From an uncultured Bacteroidales bacterium (GTDB lineage: Bacteria; Bacteroidota; Bacteroidia; Bacteroidales; Bacteroidaceae): a stretch of DNA of 19,131 nucleotides. Position numbers and translations under genes: made by a program. The DNA is taken from the NCBI GenBank assembly GCA_937901185.1, contig CALCHR010000216.1, positions 1-19,131 of the forward strand. Reading direction: 5' to 3'. Below are positions 11,976-19,131 of this stretch, piece by piece. The notes beneath the pieces were generated by a model. It was not told the DNA's origin and did not search any database. It saw only the letters and a program-made list of their open reading frames with translations. Each line of letters starts with the position of its first letter. Position 1 is the first letter of the stretch.

Positions 11976-12269
11976 ATGGCAAAAAAGAAATCTTGCGTTC
12001 CAACTGAGAAAGAGCAGAGAGTAGCTGTGGATTTTCTTGAGGGACTTATTATAATGATGTATTTTAATAAGGATTATGACGGAAATGTTAGGGATCCTCG
12101 CCCCTTAGAAGAGAGACTGGATGAATTTATTCAGAAACAAACAGAAAAGTATTATATCGAGTCGGACCCTTTTACAAGTTTTCCGTGTACAACTAAGGAG
12201 TACTGTGAAAATCTGGCTGAGTACAACAAGCAAGCAATGGAAGAAAAATATGGTTATTATGAGTTATGA
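11976..12269 (+). CDS. Small phage protein, unknown
   Basis: This 97-residue product has a basic N-terminus (MAKKKSC), a helical core (EQRVAVDFLEGLIIMMYFNKDYDG) and an acidic tyrosine-rich C-terminus (EEKYGYYEL). Two short cysteine positions (C7, C66 in FPCTTKEYC) do not form an obvious metal site. No membrane segment is credible. GGAGG at 11961-11965 precedes the ATG. It lies between the UPF0316-like gene and thymidine kinase in the fifth block. No family is recognised. Confidence 0.72.
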   Translation: MAKKKSCVPTEKEQRVAVDFLEGLIIMMYFNKDYDGNVRDPRPLEERLDEFIQKQTEKYYIESDPFTSFPCTTKEYCENLAEYNKQAMEEKYGYYEL

Positions 12270-12293
12270 GGATTACACGGAAAGGTCAGAACG

Positions 12294-12899
12294 ATGGGTA
12301 AATTAATTTTTTATTATGGTACAATGGGCAGTGCTAAAACTGCCAATGCCCTTATTACAAGACATCAATATCTTCGAAATGGACGCACTGTATGGCTCCT
12401 AAAATCTGCCACAGACACGCGTGATGATACGGATGGTAAAACTATTATTAAGTCAAGAATTGGCCTTGAGGCTGAATCTGAGGCCCTACAGGCTGATACA
12501 GATTTGTTTGATGCCTACCTCGCTACCTGGGGCTGTTATAATAAGCCGGATATAATTATTTGCGATGAAGCACAATTTTTTAGTGCTAAACAAGTGGAAC
12601 AGCTACGAGATATGGCTACATTTTTAAAAATAGACGTGCTTTGTTTTGGGCTTAGGACGAATTTTATTACACATAGTTTTGAAGGTGCTGCTCGTTTGTT
12701 TGAGTTAGCAGATGAGCTCATAAAGCTGGATAATATCTGTGACTGCGGTCAGCCTGCTTTAGTAAATGCAAGATTGGATGCACTTGGTAATATCTTAGAT
12801 ACAGGTGATAACATTCTTATAGGCGGAGATGACCGATACAAGGCTATGTGTTGGAAATGCTACAGACAAAAGCATTTTGAGCCTCATATAAGAACATAA
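12294..12899 (+). CDS. tdk: Thymidine kinase (type II, TK1-like)
   Basis: This 201-residue protein transfers the gamma phosphate of ATP to thymidine to give dTMP (salvage route to dTTP). It shows FYYGTMGSAKTANAL (6-20; P-loop with K15-T16), IIICDEAQFF (87-96; D91 and the catalytic-base position E92) and VLCFGLRTNF (115-124). A lasso/zinc region follows with C149-D-C151 and CWKC (186-189), plus the substrate-loop block RYKAMCWKC. Length and motif order match bacterial and T4-like type II enzymes. Two oddities: the P-loop reads GSAK rather than SGK, and the first zinc pair is CxC rather than CxxC. It is probably the last gene of the fifth block, supporting phage DNA synthesis. A terminator hairpin follows. 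Confidence 0.93.
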   Translation: MGKLIFYYGTMGSAKTANALITRHQYLRNGRTVWLLKSATDTRDDTDGKTIIKSRIGLEAESEALQADTDLFDAYLATWGCYNKPDIIICDEAQFFSAKQVEQLRDMATFLKIDVLCFGLRTNFITHSFEGAARLFELADELIKLDNICDCGQPALVNARLDALGNILDTGDNILIGGDDRYKAMCWKCYRQKHFEPHIRT

Positions 12900-12914
12900 G
12901 CTAAAATATTTATA

Positions 12915-12955
12915 AGGGAAGTAAATTCTTTTTGAGTTTACTTCCTTCTCTTTTT
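12915..12955 (+). terminator. Intrinsic terminator after thymidine kinase
   Basis: GGAAGTAAATTC (12917-12928) pairs with GAGTTTACTTCC (12934-12945) over 12 positions with one G-T, loop TTTTT, followed by TTCTCTTTTT. It separates the accessory gene blocks from the structural block. Confidence 0.82.
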
Positions 12956-12958
12956 ATA

Positions 12959-12973
12959 TTTGCTAAATTATTT
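12959..12973 (+). promoter_or_regulatory. Candidate late-promoter motif TTTGCTAAATTATTT, copy 1
   Basis: This 15-base string lies 30 bases before ATG 13004, between the terminator and the first structural gene. It occurs identically at 16505-16519, in the other large gap of the structural block. A near match (GCTAAAATATTT) occurs at about 12900. The TATTGTAT..TATAAT motif is absent from the structural region. Promoter function is inferred from placement. Confidence 0.5.
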
Positions 12974-13003
12974 GATTAATGAAATTCAATCAGGAGGTTA
13001 TAT

Positions 13004-13525
13004 ATGATTGGCGGTTGTACAAATTATCTCGCGACAATGCCTGAGATTACTATATACATGAACTGTGATACTCGTCTCGCTATAAATTTACGTATGTTTG
13101 ATCTAAGCGATAATGACGAGTTTATTTTTGCAATAAAAAATTATGACTATATAGAGTCTGGCTATGTATATTTACATAGGGCTCGAAAGTCTGAGATTTA
13201 CCCGGACACTGGCGAGATTATTTTTACGATTACTCCTGAAGTGTCAAAACGAATAAAACCAGGTGCTTTTTATAACTTTGCATTATTGGCAAATGCTTTT
13301 GATCTAAGAGCTCCGACCGAATACAAAAAGCTCACCGATAATGGAGCTATCCATATTGAATACGGTGCTCAAGATATCTTAGTTAAGCCGGCAGAAGGTG
13401 AGATTGGTTATGATAATATTACAGGAGTAAGACTAGAGCCTGTTTCTGACACGGACGCAGATAGTACCTTAAGTCCTTATGCTAGCAGTCGAATTGTCGG
13501 CATGAGAGTTGAGGAGGTCGAATAA
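13004..13525 (+). CDS. Probable baseplate/tail-fibre adaptor (BppU N-terminal-like) protein
   Basis: This 173-residue protein resembles the N-terminal domain of baseplate upper proteins. It has a start region of strand type (DTRLAINLRMFDLSDNDEFI), with the D-L-S/T-D-N-D turn followed by FAIKNYDYIESGYVYLH. The block PDTGEIIFTITPEVSKRIKPG has the ...V.F.I.PE.T..L.PG.Y pattern. The end is DNA-encoded as an acidic, flexible tail (EPVSDTDADSTL). The fold is a beta-sandwich that attaches receptor-binding proteins to the baseplate. Recognition is by pattern only. CAGGAGG at 12991-12997 fits the ATG. It is the first structural gene after the late-motif gap. Confidence 0.68.
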   Translation: MIGGCTNYLATMPEITIYMNCDTRLAINLRMFDLSDNDEFIFAIKNYDYIESGYVYLHRARKSEIYPDTGEIIFTITPEVSKRIKPGAFYNFALLANAFDLRAPTEYKKLTDNGAIHIEYGAQDILVKPAEGEIGYDNITGVRLEPVSDTDADSTLSPYASSRIVGMRVEEVE

Positions 13526-13821
13526 TGTTTGAAGTAAGAAGACCTGAAAAAAAGCCCATTGTAGTAATACGTACAGCTACACCGCATGAGCTGTCTAAGT
13601 ATGAAAAATGGAAACTTGAAAATATTGAAGAGGGTGCACAAGTAAACAAACTTGAAATGATTAAAGTGGAAACCCCTTCTAAAAAAGAAGCTTGTGCTAG
13701 TATTGAAAATAAAGTGGCAAAAATTGAACTTGGGGAACTTGCTCTAAAGAGTAAGATCACTCCAGAAGAGATTTCTGCAGAAGAGCTATTTTTAATCGAA
13801 TGTGCTTTAGAAGATGACTAA
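13525..13821 (+). CDS. Small acidic helical structural-cluster protein
   Basis: This 98-residue product starts TAATG-coupled to the baseplate-like gene, with GAGGAGG just upstream. The N-terminus is basic and strand-like (FEVRRPEKKPIVVIRTATPH). The rest is highly charged helix (ELSKYEKWKLENIEEGAQVN) with an acidic end (EELFLIECALEDD). The coupling suggests it acts with the protein encoded before it, perhaps as a chaperone or minor tail component. No family is recognised. Confidence 0.72.
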   Translation: MFEVRRPEKKPIVVIRTATPHELSKYEKWKLENIEEGAQVNKLEMIKVETPSKKEACASIENKVAKIELGELALKSKITPEEISAEELFLIECALEDD

Positions 13822-13849
13822 TAAATAAAAATAAGAGAGGAGTTATACT

Positions 13850-14260
13850 ATGGCAAAAGCAAAATATAAAGTATGGATAACTGTAAAAGATAGTTATGGC
13901 AATACTAAAGAGCTTGATGGCGGCAATGTTGATATCAACTTGGATGAGGAAGCTATGGATACTATTGTAGATAACATCAAAGATAATATTATAGTAGATG
14001 CTAAGTCGCCGGTTTATGTACCAGAGGTTACTAAGGATAATATGCTTAAATTTAAGCTTACGGACGACGCAACCAAAGAAGAGCTCGAATTTGACATTGA
14101 TAAAACAAATGACTGGAACAAGATGGATAGTACAGTGGGCTCTAGCTATCTTTGGGAACAGCTGAAAAATGTCGAGTCTAATAATGAAAAACCAAATAAT
14201 AATTTAAATAAACCAGAAAGTAATACCACTAAAACTTATATTTGGGAACCAATGGAATAA
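13850..14260 (+). CDS. Phage structural-cluster protein with repeated Y-x-W-E motif
   Basis: This 136-residue protein begins MAKAKYKVWITVKDSYGN and is rich in Asp/Asn with a beta-like repeat of VDINLDEEAMDTIVDNIKDN. An aromatic motif appears twice: SSYLWEQL (about 102-109) and KTYIWEPME at the extreme C-terminus, separated by an Asn/Glu/Lys linker (NNEKPNNNLNKPESNTT). The second copy may be a docking peptide for another virion part. GAGGAG at 13835-13842 sets the start. It lies 13 bases before the large fibre gene. No family is recognised. Confidence 0.72.
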   Translation: MAKAKYKVWITVKDSYGNTKELDGGNVDINLDEEAMDTIVDNIKDNIIVDAKSPVYVPEVTKDNMLKFKLTDDATKEELEFDIDKTNDWNKMDSTVGSSYLWEQLKNVESNNEKPNNNLNKPESNTTKTYIWEPME

Positions 14261-14273
14261 CGGAGGACTTAAT

Positions 14274-16010
14274 ATGAATGTAAGATTTTTTGCGGGTACT
14301 CGTGCACAATACGATAGTTTACCTGCACCCCGAAACCCACTAGGCTTATACTTTTGCGCTGACACTAAGGAGCTTTTCTGGGCGGACAGACTATTAACTG
14401 ATGGCACTCGCATTATCGCAACGGAATCAGAGCTACCTGAGTTAAATTTAGCTGCTGATGGTGTCACCTACTTTGTTGAGGCAACTCGTAATGGTTACGT
14501 AATTTCGCCTGACAGAACAAAGTGGATTCAGGTAATCCAGGCAACAGCTTCAAACAATACGGGAGATTCTGGAAATACTGAAAATGCAGTAAAAGCTATT
14601 TCTTTTGCAGGTATTGAGCTAGAAGAAGTTGATGGCGTCTTTACCATCGATCGCAGATGTGCTCGTGAAGCACTCGGCTTTGAAGTACCTGAGGGATTTG
14701 AAGATAAAGAAATTGAGATCCTTACTAAGGAATACCTTGAGGAGAGGCTTGAAAAAATTCCCGGAGCAGACATTGATTTAAGTGAGTATGCTAAACAGGA
14801 AGACCTTGAGGGCCTCGCAACCGAAGAGTTTGTACTCGGTAAGATTGCAGAGATAGCAACCCCTGAGGTTCCTACTAAGGTCAGTGAGCTTGAGAATGAC
14901 GCTAACTATGTTACAGCACAGTATGTAGCTGATGCTATTGCAGATCAAGTACCTGTATCTGACCTTGCGAAAAAAGAGGAAGTTGAAGAAGTTAAGACAA
15001 AACTCGAGGCTGAAGTACTTCCTACTATTAAAGAAACCATTCTTCCTACAGTTCAAGAGCTTGCTCAAAAGGCAGCTACTCAGGAATGGGTTCAGGAGCA
15101 GGGTTATTTAACTGAACACCAGGACCTTAGTGAATATGCTAAGAAGTCCGAGATTGATGAGCTTGCTACAGCAGAGTCTGTTGAGGAGTTAGCAAATACC
15201 TTAGAAAATACAAATAATCAGCTAGATCGTGTTACTCGTGCAGCTGAAGCTCTACAAGAAGCTGTAGGTACTCTTGAGATTCCTACGAAAGTAAGTGAAC
15301 TCGAGAATGACGCCGGCTATTTAACTGAGCACCAGGATCTCAGCGAGTACGCTAAGAAGTCTGAGCTTCCTGAAGCTGAACTTTATAAGGTAGACTTTAA
15401 TGCTCCTGACTTTGCCGCTGCTCTTGAGGCATATAATAACGGAAAGCTTCTTCTATTAGTAAATGCAGCTCCGGATGCTAACGGTTATGCCGTAATGAAT
15501 TATGTAAGAGCTGATTTGATCACCTTTACAAAATTCTTAACAAGCAGAAGTGAAGCTTACGGCTCATTTAATACTTATTATCTACATAGCGATAATACCT
15601 GGGAAATTTCCAAAGAAGTTAAATTAAACAAAGTTGAGGCAAATGTTGCTGATGAGCCTACAGCTGAATTAACAAGTCTAAGAGTTGGTAAAGAAGTTTA
15701 TAAACTACCTGATCTTGCTAACTACGTAACAAATGAGGTCTTAGAGCAAAATTATATTACTCAGGAAGAAATCGCTAATACTTATGTAACAGAGGAACAT
15801 ATCAGCAATACATATATTACTGTTCAGCAAGCAGCTGATACTTATGTAACGAATGAAAATGTTACTGAAGCTGTTACAAATGAGGTAAATACTATTGTTA
15901 CGGAGAAGATTGAGACTAAGGTAACTGAGGTTATTGAAAATAAGATTGAGTCCGGTAATCTTATAGTTAACACAGATGCAATTAACTATGATACTTGGGA
16001 TGAGGAGTGA
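14274..16010 (+). CDS. Tail-fibre protein with SELENDAGY / DLSEYAK repeat modules
   Basis: This 578-residue protein is modular. The N-terminal about 85 residues (FFAGTRAQYDSLPAPRNPLG, LYFCADTKELFWAD) are the tail-attachment type domain common to phage fibres. Next come PTKVSELENDANYVT (200s) and EHQDLSEYAKKSE twice, and again PTKVSELENDAGYLT (about 337-351). Coiled-coil segments lie between them. After a globular region (about 370-470) there are four consecutive 10-residue repeats, QNYITQEEIA, NTYVTEEHIS, NTYITVQQAA, DTYVTNENVT. The family role is trimeric fibre or spike shaft. CGGAGG precedes the ATG. The repeats also exist at DNA level and could recombine. The C-terminus may not contain the receptor tip. 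Confidence 0.8.
   Translation: MNVRFFAGTRAQYDSLPAPRNPLGLYFCADTKELFWADRLLTDGTRIIATESELPELNLAADGVTYFVEATRNGYVISPDRTKWIQVIQATASNNTGDSGNTENAVKAISFAGIELEEVDGVFTIDRRCAREALGFEVPEGFEDKEIEILTKEYLEERLEKIPGADIDLSEYAKQEDLEGLATEEFVLGKIAEIATPEVPTKVSELENDANYVTAQYVADAIADQVPVSDLAKKEEVEEVKTKLEAEVLPTIKETILPTVQELAQKAATQEWVQEQGYLTEHQDLSEYAKKSEIDELATAESVEELANTLENTNNQLDRVTRAAEALQEAVGTLEIPTKVSELENDAGYLTEHQDLSEYAKKSELPEAELYKVDFNAPDFAAALEAYNNGKLLLLVNAAPDANGYAVMNYVRADLITFTKFLTSRSEAYGSFNTYYLHSDNTWEISKEVKLNKVEANVADEPTAELTSLRVGKEVYKLPDLANYVTNEVLEQNYITQEEIANTYVTEEHISNTYITVQQAADTYVTNENVTEAVTNEVNTIVTEKIETKVTEVIENKIESGNLIVNTDAINYDTWDEE
15747..15866 (+). repeat. Four tandem 30-nt (10-residue) repeats in the tail-fibre gene
   Basis: Four consecutive units encode N/D-T/N-Y-I/V-T followed by five variable residues. 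The aromatic Tyr and following Val/Ile-Thr recur exactly every 10 residues. The DNA copies differ mainly at third positions and variable codons, so they are diverged rather than fresh duplications. A 10-residue period fits a short beta-helix or trimeric stalk. Confidence 0.6.
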
Positions 16011-16019
16011 TAAAATACT

Positions 16020-16472
16020 ATGGCAACAGAATTTAAAATACTAAGAGGTAATAAACACACACTTATTGATGAGAATGGCAATGCTTTAATTCCTGAAAGC
16101 AAGCTGGTCAATGGTTACTGGTACCTAACAAATGACACCGCTGAAGTTTATGTTTGCTTAGAAATTGATGGCCACTTATGCCTAAAGAAGATTAATGAGT
16201 GTGATGTTGAGAATGACTTTCCTTCAATGGAGTCATTCGAGGACAGGCTTGAAAAACTTGAAGCTGAGCGTACTCATATTTATGGCTACAGAAAGCTATT
16301 TCCGGCAGAAGGTGAACGCGACCATTTGTATGTAGCTACTGATGAAAAGCGTACTTACGTTTTTGTCAATGGTGTATACTTACAAATCGCAGATCATTTT
16401 GATTCTGAGGATACCGACGACGATCCGGAAACTCCCGCGGTCAGAATTATTTACGGCGGTTCCGCTGAATAA
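16020..16472 (+). CDS. Fibre-associated protein with two small fibre-domain motifs
   Basis: This 150-residue product shows two modules common in phage fibres. One is GYWYLTNDTAEVYVCLEIDG (about 33-52), like a short attachment-type domain. The other is KLFPAEGERDHLYVATDEKR (about 92-111) followed by TYVFVNGVYLQIA, the FP..GE..LYV...TY.W.G..Y..I pattern. A charged helix lies between them, and a very acidic stretch (DSEDTDDDPETP) precedes the end. It is probably a minor fibre or spike subunit paired with the fibre encoded before it. GAGGAG at 16002-16007 lies within the end of the previous gene. It is followed by the 19-bp hairpin. Confidence 0.75.
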   Translation: MATEFKILRGNKHTLIDENGNALIPESKLVNGYWYLTNDTAEVYVCLEIDGHLCLKKINECDVENDFPSMESFEDRLEKLEAERTHIYGYRKLFPAEGERDHLYVATDEKRTYVFVNGVYLQIADHFDSEDTDDDPETPAVRIIYGGSAE

Positions 16473-16493
16473 GCCAGTATAAACTTACAAAAT

Positions 16494-16540
16494 TAACATA
16501 ACTTTTTGCTAAATTATTTAGTTAGCAAAAAGTTATGTTA
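16494..16540 (+). terminator. 19-bp perfect hairpin before the Mtd_N/Ig-like gene
   Basis: TAACATAACTTTTTGCTAA (16494-16512) pairs exactly with TTAGCAAAAAGTTATGTTA (16522-16540) around a 9-base loop, followed by GCTAATCTTTATTATT. The T-run after it is poor, so it may be an attenuator, a protective 3' stem or a palindromic site as well as a terminator. It holds the second TTTGCTAAATTATTT copy (16505-16519). Confidence 0.68.
16505..16519 (+). promoter_or_regulatory. Candidate late-promoter motif TTTGCTAAATTATTT, copy 2
   Basis: This is identical to 12959-12973. It sits in the left arm and loop of the 19-bp inverted repeat, about 80 bases before ATG 16598. Because it is partly inside the palindrome, the match may reflect a shared operator or a processing site rather than a promoter. 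Confidence 0.42.
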
Positions 16541-16597
16541 GCTAATCTTTATTATTATAAAAGATAAAATAAAATTACACATAAGGAGAAATTCTAA

Positions 16598-17695
16598 ATG
16601 GCAGAAAAGACATTAAACACAATTATTGTCTTAAGAAACGATAAGTCCACTGATTGGGCGAACTCTGAAGTCATCCTTAAAGAAGGTGAACTTGGCGTTT
16701 CTTATCTTGACAATGGTAACGTAATGGTCAAGGCCGGTAATGGCGTTGACAAGTTTGCAGATCTTCCTCAGGTTGAGTCTGTACTTGAGTCTGACATGAT
16801 GCTGACTTACAGCTTTGGTAAGCACTCCGTTCCCGCAGGCGGCTCTTTAAACGCCGGTGGTACTGGTATGACCATGTCTCAGTGGCTTGCAGACTCTCTT
16901 AAGAAGACTGTTGAGCCTACTATTAAGCGCTATCCTAACGCAGGACTTTCCGCAAGCTGCTCTAACTCTGGAGCATCTCTTGAAATCGGTTCCTACATTA
17001 CTTCTGTTTCTTACACCGGCTCTCTTAGCGAAGATGGTGACTATGAAACAAACGGTAAGGAGTCCGCTTCTGGTATTAAGTCTTCTGACTTAGCTTGGGA
17101 AGTAACTCTTGGTGATGATGCTACTACTAAAAAGACTACTGCTACTGGGTCTTATACAACTAATATCCAGATTAACAGCACAACAGCAAATACTGTTTAT
17201 GCAACAGTTAAGGCTAAGGCAACTCTAAGTCTTGACAACGTTAAGACTCCTACCAACAACCTTGGTGAGGCTAACGCAGATGTTAAGATCAAGGGCTTTG
17301 ATTCTAATGGCACCACTGAAAAGAGCTTAACAGCTGATGTTAAGGCTAGCGGTTATCGTAACACTTGGTACTATGTAGGTACTGATGACCAGTTTGAGCT
17401 TACTTCTGCAAATATCAGATCTAAGGCAACACCTAAGAATGCAAGCACAACAAGCTTTGGTACCGTAACAATCCCCGGTGGTACAAAGAGAGTTATGTTC
17501 GCTGTGCTCGGTGATAAGACTCTTAAGTCTGTTATCGACGTTGATGGACAAAACCTTGACGTTAAGGCAAACTTTACAAAAGAAACTATCGCAATTGAGG
17601 GCGCTAACGGCTTTGATTCCGCGAACTACTCTGTATTCCACTTCGAGAACCCCAACGGTGTTGCTGCTACTAAGTACACTGTAACAATTGGTTAA
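16598..17695 (+). CDS. Structural protein with Mtd_N-type N-terminus and Ig-like domains; probably abundant
   Basis: This 365-residue protein starts behind AAGGAG. The N-terminal about 60 residues have TIIVLRNDKSTDWANSEVIL, then EGELGVSYLDNGNVMVKAGN, matching the W..N..L..GELG...D.G..K.G.G pattern of the Mtd_N fibre domain. A long Ser/Thr/Gly-rich beta part follows with tandem immunoglobulin-like signatures (GASLEIGSYITSVSYTGSL). It ends FHFENPNGVAATKYTVTIG. Codon choice is noticeably different from neighbours (AAC, TTC, TAC, GGC, CTC, TCC frequent), as in highly translated genes. This suggests a major virion protein such as a tail-tip, decoration or receptor-binding subunit. Its own hairpin and leader separate it from the previous gene. 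Confidence 0.75.
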   Translation: MAEKTLNTIIVLRNDKSTDWANSEVILKEGELGVSYLDNGNVMVKAGNGVDKFADLPQVESVLESDMMLTYSFGKHSVPAGGSLNAGGTGMTMSQWLADSLKKTVEPTIKRYPNAGLSASCSNSGASLEIGSYITSVSYTGSLSEDGDYETNGKESASGIKSSDLAWEVTLGDDATTKKTTATGSYTTNIQINSTTANTVYATVKAKATLSLDNVKTPTNNLGEANADVKIKGFDSNGTTEKSLTADVKASGYRNTWYYVGTDDQFELTSANIRSKATPKNASTTSFGTVTIPGGTKRVMFAVLGDKTLKSVIDVDGQNLDVKANFTKETIAIEGANGFDSANYSVFHFENPNGVAATKYTVTIG

Positions 17696-17714
17696 TAAGG
17701 AGGACGAATAGATT

Positions 17715-19131
17715 ATGGCTATGAATTATCAGAATTTCGCCTCTTTAGGCGTTAACTTAAACAGACAGAAGTATGGACCTCTTGATATATCCAATGTCTT
17801 CACTTCTGCTGCCGACCTAAAATACTACTTAACTAAGGGTACCTTTACTGAAGGTGTATCCGAATATTGGTATAAAAATGCCAATGAGAAAGTTGTTCCT
17901 TATCCTTATGAAGGTCAAGTACTTGCTACCGTAATTGACGGTGTTGTTGAAGTTTATGTTCTTGCGCTCGACGCTGAAGGTAACTTCGAAACTCGTGAGA
18001 TCGGTGCAAAGGTTGAGGCTGATGGAAAGACCATTAAGGTCAATGCTGAAGGTAAGCTTGAGCTTGTAGGTCTTCCTGCAGATATTGCTGGCAAAACTCT
18101 CGTTCCTTCTCTTGTAAATGGCGAGCTCACTTGGGCTGAGCCTGATACTTCCACAGCAGAAGGACAGCAAGCTGCAATTTCCGCTCTTGAAGTACGTGCT
18201 AAGACACTTGAGGATACTGTAAATGGCAAAGCCGCTGTCGGTGAAGAGGGTGCTGATGGCTATATTCCTGCTGTTAAGGGTCTTGTAGAGAAAGTATCTG
18301 ATGAAGTTGCTGCTCGTGAAGCTGCTGATACTGTTCTTGAAGGTAAGATCTCTGAGGCTATTCAGACTGCAAAAGATTATACTGACGATAATAAGTATGA
18401 TGATACTGCGCTTGCTGGTCGTGTAAAGGCTATTGAGGATGACTACCTTAAGGCAGCAGATAAGTACGATGATACTGCACTTAAGGCTGCTGTTGAAGCT
18501 CTTGATACTGCTGTAGGTGACACTGAAAGTGGACTCGTTAAGGATGTTGCAGATAATAAGTCTGCGATTGAAACAGAAAAGACTCGTGCTGAAGCTGCTG
18601 AAAAGGCACTCGGTGAGAGAATTGACGCTATTGACTTTGTTGATCCTACTGAACTTGCAGATGCAATCAAGGATTTTGCTACAACTGCTTATGTCGACGG
18701 CGAAATTAATACTTTAGAAGCTGCTATCGCTGCTCTCAACCACTTTAAGACCGAAATCGTTGATAGCGTCGACAAAGTAACCGAAGTTGGCGTACTGTAT
18801 CTAATTAAGGACGAGTCTGCTGCTGGCGTCGACAAGTACAATGAATACATCGTTGTTGATGGCGCAGCTGTTCTCATTGGTGACACAACTACTGACCTAA
18901 GCAATTACTATAATAAAACTGAAATTGATGGTAAGGTTGAGACTCTTGAAGGAGCTATTGCTGATGAGGTTGAAGCTCGTGAGGCTCTCGCTGAAAAGGT
19001 AACTGCTCTCGAGAATGTTGATAACACAACTCAGGCTGAGTTTGATCAGTTTAAGGCTGATGTGGCTAAGGACATTACTGAAGCTAAACAGGCAGCTATT
19101 AATGACGCTGATGGTAAGCTCGCTAATAAGC
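17715..19131 (+). CDS. Large tail-fibre protein, N-terminal 472 residues (runs off the right edge)
   Basis: Partial at the 3' end. The ATG at 17715 follows AAGGAGGA (17698-17705). The N-terminus MAMNYQNFASLGVNLNRQKY and the YWYKNANEKVVPYPYEGQV, EVYVLALDAEGNFETREIG section look like an attachment domain. Then comes a long Ala/Glu/Asp-rich trimeric coiled coil with recurring VEAREA / EVAAREA and EAAIAAL blocks. It is interrupted by the module GVLYLIKDESAAGVDKYNEY, followed by IVVDGAAVLIGDT and DLSNYYNKTEID, a common unit of Firmicutes phage tail fibres. Codon use stays C-ending as in the gene before, suggesting strong expression. The receptor-binding end lies outside the window. Confidence 0.8.
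   Translation, partial: MAMNYQNFASLGVNLNRQKYGPLDISNVFTSAADLKYYLTKGTFTEGVSEYWYKNANEKVVPYPYEGQVLATVIDGVVEVYVLALDAEGNFETREIGAKVEADGKTIKVNAEGKLELVGLPADIAGKTLVPSLVNGELTWAEPDTSTAEGQQAAISALEVRAKTLEDTVNGKAAVGEEGADGYIPAVKGLVEKVSDEVAAREAADTVLEGKISEAIQTAKDYTDDNKYDDTALAGRVKAIEDDYLKAADKYDDTALKAAVEALDTAVGDTESGLVKDVADNKSAIETEKTRAEAAEKALGERIDAIDFVDPTELADAIKDFATTAYVDGEINTLEAAIAALNHFKTEIVDSVDKVTEVGVLYLIKDESAAGVDKYNEYIVVDGAAVLIGDTTTDLSNYYNKTEIDGKVETLEGAIADEVEAREALAEKVTALENVDNTTQAEFDQFKADVAKDITEAKQAAINDADGKLANK

Noticed and set aside
12900..13003. Possible tRNA or small RNA in the gap before the structural block
   Set aside because: I see a terminator hairpin and an AT-rich promoter-like stretch but no cloverleaf or conserved tRNA bases.
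17829..18229. Two minus-strand frames (113 and 91 residues)
   Set aside because: They are mirror images of the Ala/Glu-rich fibre coding sequence and have no ribosome binding site.
1..19131. CRISPR array, insertion sequence, integrase or attachment site
   Set aside because: No regularly spaced direct repeats, transposase or recombinase motifs were seen; the only tandem repeats are in the tail fibre gene.

Overview
Most of this window (about 830 to 19131) reads as one arm of a large tailed bacteriophage genome (Caudoviricetes). It is AT-rich and uses the standard genetic code. Every gene after 854 lies on the + strand. Many are short and overlap by a few bases (TAATG, ATGA), and most have strong GGAGG-type ribosome binding sites. 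The Shine-Dalgarno pattern and the style of the tail-fibre modules suggest a Firmicutes-like gut host, which is an inference. I see no tRNA, CRISPR array, insertion sequence or integrase.

Layout. (1) Positions 1 to about 826, minus strand: an internal piece of a large secreted fibronectin-III/MAM-like repeat protein of Bacteroidota style, with no N-terminus. It stops abruptly at about 820-850, so this is probably a chimeric or recombinant junction. (2) 854-1726: a 10-TM ArsP_2-family metal exporter. (3) 1820-12899: about 27 small accessory genes in five blocks. Each block starts at a copy of one motif, TATTGTATWWTATAATR (1773, 4782, 7269, 9466, 11426), and two copies are fused directly to the 3' end of a terminator hairpin. 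Recognisable products are a cREC receiver-like domain, a HAD-SAK phosphatase, a calcineurin-like phosphoesterase, a degenerate HPr-like protein, a DUF3307 membrane protein, a YqeY-like protein, a mini P-loop protein, a UPF0316-like membrane protein, thymidine kinase, and many small zinc-binding-type proteins. (4) 13004-19131: a virion or tail-fibre block with different signals. A TTTGCTAAATTATTT motif lies in its two largest gaps. The genes encode a baseplate/fibre adaptor-like protein, two small proteins, a 578-residue fibre, a fibre accessory protein, a Mtd_N/Ig-like structural protein with codon use suggesting high expression, and a long fibre running off the right edge.

How the genes work together. 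The accessory blocks look like middle or early functions: nucleotide salvage (thymidine kinase), phosphate-ester and possibly RNA-end processing (cREC, HAD-SAK, phosphoesterase), membrane modification, and small zinc proteins of unknown role. The structural block looks like late transcription of tail-tip and fibre components. The transcription timing is inferred from motifs, not measured.
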